Shown here: one piece after another, positions 54,918 through 56,410 of the stretch | Position numbering within the stretch: position 1 is the first letter of the stretch | Layout of the letters: each line of letters starts with the position of its first letter | Assembly (NCBI GenBank): GCA_025356475.1 | Contig: JANXSX010000176.1 | Span: 1 to 56,410, forward strand | Origin: Isosphaeraceae bacterium | Lineage (GTDB): Bacteria; Planctomycetota; Planctomycetia; Isosphaerales; Isosphaeraceae | Length of the DNA stretch: 56,410 nt | Direction of reading: 5' to 3' | Program-made: the position numbers and the translations under genes | The notes under the pieces: model-generated | Told to the model about the DNA's origin: nothing | Database searches by the model: none | Seen by the model: the letters and a program-made list of their open reading frames with translations, nothing else

Positions 54918-56041
54918 AACTAATCCGCGATATCGATATCTGGATACCAGATTACTTGCGTCATTTTTCACAACGGGTGTCACCAAAACCGGGCGATCCT
55001 GTACATTTACTGCTCTGTATCGCTGATCACTACGAACCGAAGTGGAATCAACCTACCCCCTTGGTTGCACAGTCGCGAGTCGACAATTGGGTTGAGCGGT
55101 ACCCTACCTTGTTTGACCGATTTCGTGATGCTGATGGCCGGCCACCACAGCACTCATTTTTCTTCCCAATCGAGGAATATGAGACTAGTTACTTTGACGG
55201 TTTGACTCAACTGTGTCGCGCAGGCTATGGAGAAGTCGAAGTTCATCTGCATCATGACAACGATACCGCCGAGAATCTTCGTACAACACTCGATCAGTTC
55301 AAGACATTACTTTCAGAACGCCACGGACTTTTGTCGAAAGACCCAGTGACCGGGAAAGTGGCTTATGCATTTATCCACGGGAACTGGGCGCTCGATAATT
55401 GCCGACCCGACGGTCGCTACTGTGGTGTCAATAATGAAATTGATATCTTAATTGACACTGGATGTTACGTTGACATGACGTTTCCTTCCGCGCCAAGCCC
55501 AACACAGCCTCCAACGATCAACAGTATGTATTACGCCGTTGATGATCCTCTTAAGCCACGATCTCATGATCGAGGTGTTTTCGTAGGCGCTGGCCCGAAG
55601 CCGGCAAATGCTCTGATGTTGATCCAGGGACCTCTTGTTTTGGACTGGTCGCGTCGGAAGCTAGGAATGATTCCTCGCATCGAAAACGCGTGTCTACAAG
55701 GAAACCAAGCGCCGAGCATGCATCGTCTTGATCATTGGTTGCGTGCGCGAGTCCAAGTTCCTACGCGGCCCGACTGGTTTTTCGTAAAATTGCATACGCA
55801 TGGGGCACCTGAAGGCAACCAAGCTACCTTGTTAGGGGACGCTACAGTTCGCTTCCACAGTGATCTTGCAAAGCGATCTGCCGCAGATCCCAATTTTCAC
55901 GTCCACTACGTGACTGCACGTGAAATGTACAACTTGGCGAAAGCGGCGGAGGCGGGCTGGACAGGTTCAGTGAACGACGCACGCGACTTCTTGCTCAAGG
56001 CCCCGGAAATTATGAACCGTCATCTGTCCGGAGTTGCGTGA
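54914..56041 (+). CDS. Polysaccharide-deacetylase-related protein of exopolysaccharide cluster
   Basis: 375 residues. The start overlaps the GT2 stop by ATGA, so the products are linked. The sequence has features of a NodB-like fold: an early HLLLCIADHYEPKW with Asp-His, FFFPIEEYETSYFDGL, EVEVHLHHDNDTAENLR with a His-rich metal-binding site, and YAFIHGNWALDNCRPDGRYC. WFFVKLHTHGAPEGNQ lies near the end. There is no signal peptide. Such proteins sit in exopolysaccharide loci and are annotated as deacetylases or as unknown. Metal-dependent deacetylation of a sugar is a reasonable inference but not proven by a canonical NodB motif set. Confidence 0.7.
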   Translation: MKLIRDIDIWIPDYLRHFSQRVSPKPGDPVHLLLCIADHYEPKWNQPTPLVAQSRVDNWVERYPTLFDRFRDADGRPPQHSFFFPIEEYETSYFDGLTQLCRAGYGEVEVHLHHDNDTAENLRTTLDQFKTLLSERHGLLSKDPVTGKVAYAFIHGNWALDNCRPDGRYCGVNNEIDILIDTGCYVDMTFPSAPSPTQPPTINSMYYAVDDPLKPRSHDRGVFVGAGPKPANALMLIQGPLVLDWSRRKLGMIPRIENACLQGNQAPSMHRLDHWLRARVQVPTRPDWFFVKLHTHGAPEGNQATLLGDATVRFHSDLAKRSAADPNFHVHYVTAREMYNLAKAAEAGWTGSVNDARDFLLKAPEIMNRHLSGVA

Positions 56042-56158
56042 TCACCAAATGCGACCATCTCGATGGATACTAGTCTGGTATTTACAAAGGCAACATTGCC
56101 TGATTTGCATGTAGTCACTTCCGTGTTGCATGTTCAGATTTTTAGATTGGGGTTTTAA

Positions 56159-56410
56159 GTGGCTGGATCTACGATTTCGGTACACGAGGTTTACTGGAAG
56201 CGACTTCTGTTGCTAATGGTAGTCGGCTTTGTGCTGCGGTTCGCGCTTGCAATCGGCTGGGCAGGATTGAACACTCCCCCTGAGGACGGTGCCGACCCTC
56301 AAGAATACGACACTTATGCTTGGAACCTCGCACAGGGCCGTGGTTATCGCGGCATGAGCCCAGATGTGAAAGATCAAGATCATCTGACTGCTTATCGACC
56401 TCCAGGAATC
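56159..56410 (+). CDS. GT39-like polytopic membrane glycosyltransferase, N-terminal part only
   Basis: From a GTG at 56159 (GGGG about 6 nt upstream) the frame stays open for 84 codons to the window edge. It begins VAGSTISVHEVYWKRLLLLM, with a first transmembrane helix, then an extracytoplasmic loop EDGADPQEYDTYAWNLAQGR, then DHLTAYRPPGI. The acidic pair followed by Y-x-x-x-A-x-x-L-x-x-G-x-G and RPPG is typical of PMT/ArnT-type (GT39/GT83) lipid-linked sugar transferases. About 117 bp separate it from the previous gene, so it may start its own transcript. The rest is outside the window. Confidence 0.75.
   Translation, partial: MAGSTISVHEVYWKRLLLLMVVGFVLRFALAIGWAGLNTPPEDGADPQEYDTYAWNLAQGRGYRGMSPDVKDQDHLTAYRPPGI

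Overview
The window looks like a chromosomal segment of a planctomycete, most likely from the Isosphaeraceae. Two large secreted proteins carry the planctomycete extracellular N-terminal motif (LEVRSLLS and LEGRALLS). The gene set also fits: an alternative complex III locus, a cyanophycin synthetase with its accessory ABC/DUF1854 pair, and many GTG or TTG starts. This assignment is inferred from protein families, not from a marker gene. No rRNA, tRNA or CRISPR array was recognised.

Layout. 1-5.3 kb (minus): a yifB/comM-type ATPase cut by the left edge, a histidine-kinase remnant, a secreted metallopeptidase-like mosaic protein, a small hypothetical protein and a second secreted protein. 5.3-7.9 kb: an Nfu-type Fe-S scaffold gene divergent from an NtrC-like receiver/AAA+ regulator. 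7.9-8.2 kb: remnants of a toxin-antitoxin pair (PIN toxin) and a strong hairpin. 8.2-16.7 kb: cyanophycin synthetase (minus), a carboxypeptidase-regulatory-like secreted protein gene broken by an in-frame TGA (minus), then a translationally coupled ABC exporter plus DUF1854 gene (plus). 17-18.4 kb: a Ymh/TIGR02391 HEPN-type gene between two 45-bp direct repeats. 18.4-21.3 kb: an extracytoplasmic binding-protein-like gene overlapping a sensor kinase gene.

21.3-36.3 kb (minus) is one long respiratory locus: actA-actB-actC-actD-actE-actF (alternative complex III), a small membrane protein, ccoS, ccoN, ccoO, a membrane-anchored monohaem cytochrome c, a P1B ATPase with an unusual C-terminal membrane extension, and a DUF4198/DUF3386 secreted protein. 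Most junctions overlap by ATGA. It encodes a quinol to cytochrome c to O2 route, with copper delivery for oxidase assembly. A type II NADH dehydrogenase gene (plus) diverges from actA and could feed quinol to complex III.

37.9-47.9 kb (minus) is a complete chemosensory operon: cheW, cheR-TPR, cheW, mcp, an mcp remnant, cheA with two Hpt domains and a receiver, cheB, and a receiver-HisKA-receiver hybrid. It resembles the Wsp system, but the WspR-type diguanylate cyclase position is taken by the hybrid protein.

48.2-56.4 kb (plus) is an exopolysaccharide-type cluster, running off the right edge: two GT4 glycosyltransferases, a nucleotide-sugar dehydrogenase, a phytanoyl-CoA dioxygenase-like enzyme, a serine-acetyltransferase-like enzyme, a membrane GT2, a deacetylase-like protein and a partial GT39-like membrane transferase. 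Two short terminal-inverted-repeat elements (147 and about 178 bp) lie at its start and inside it. The strongest candidates for something new are the P1B-ATPase C-terminal domain, the modified Wsp-like pathway, and the repeat-flanked HEPN gene.
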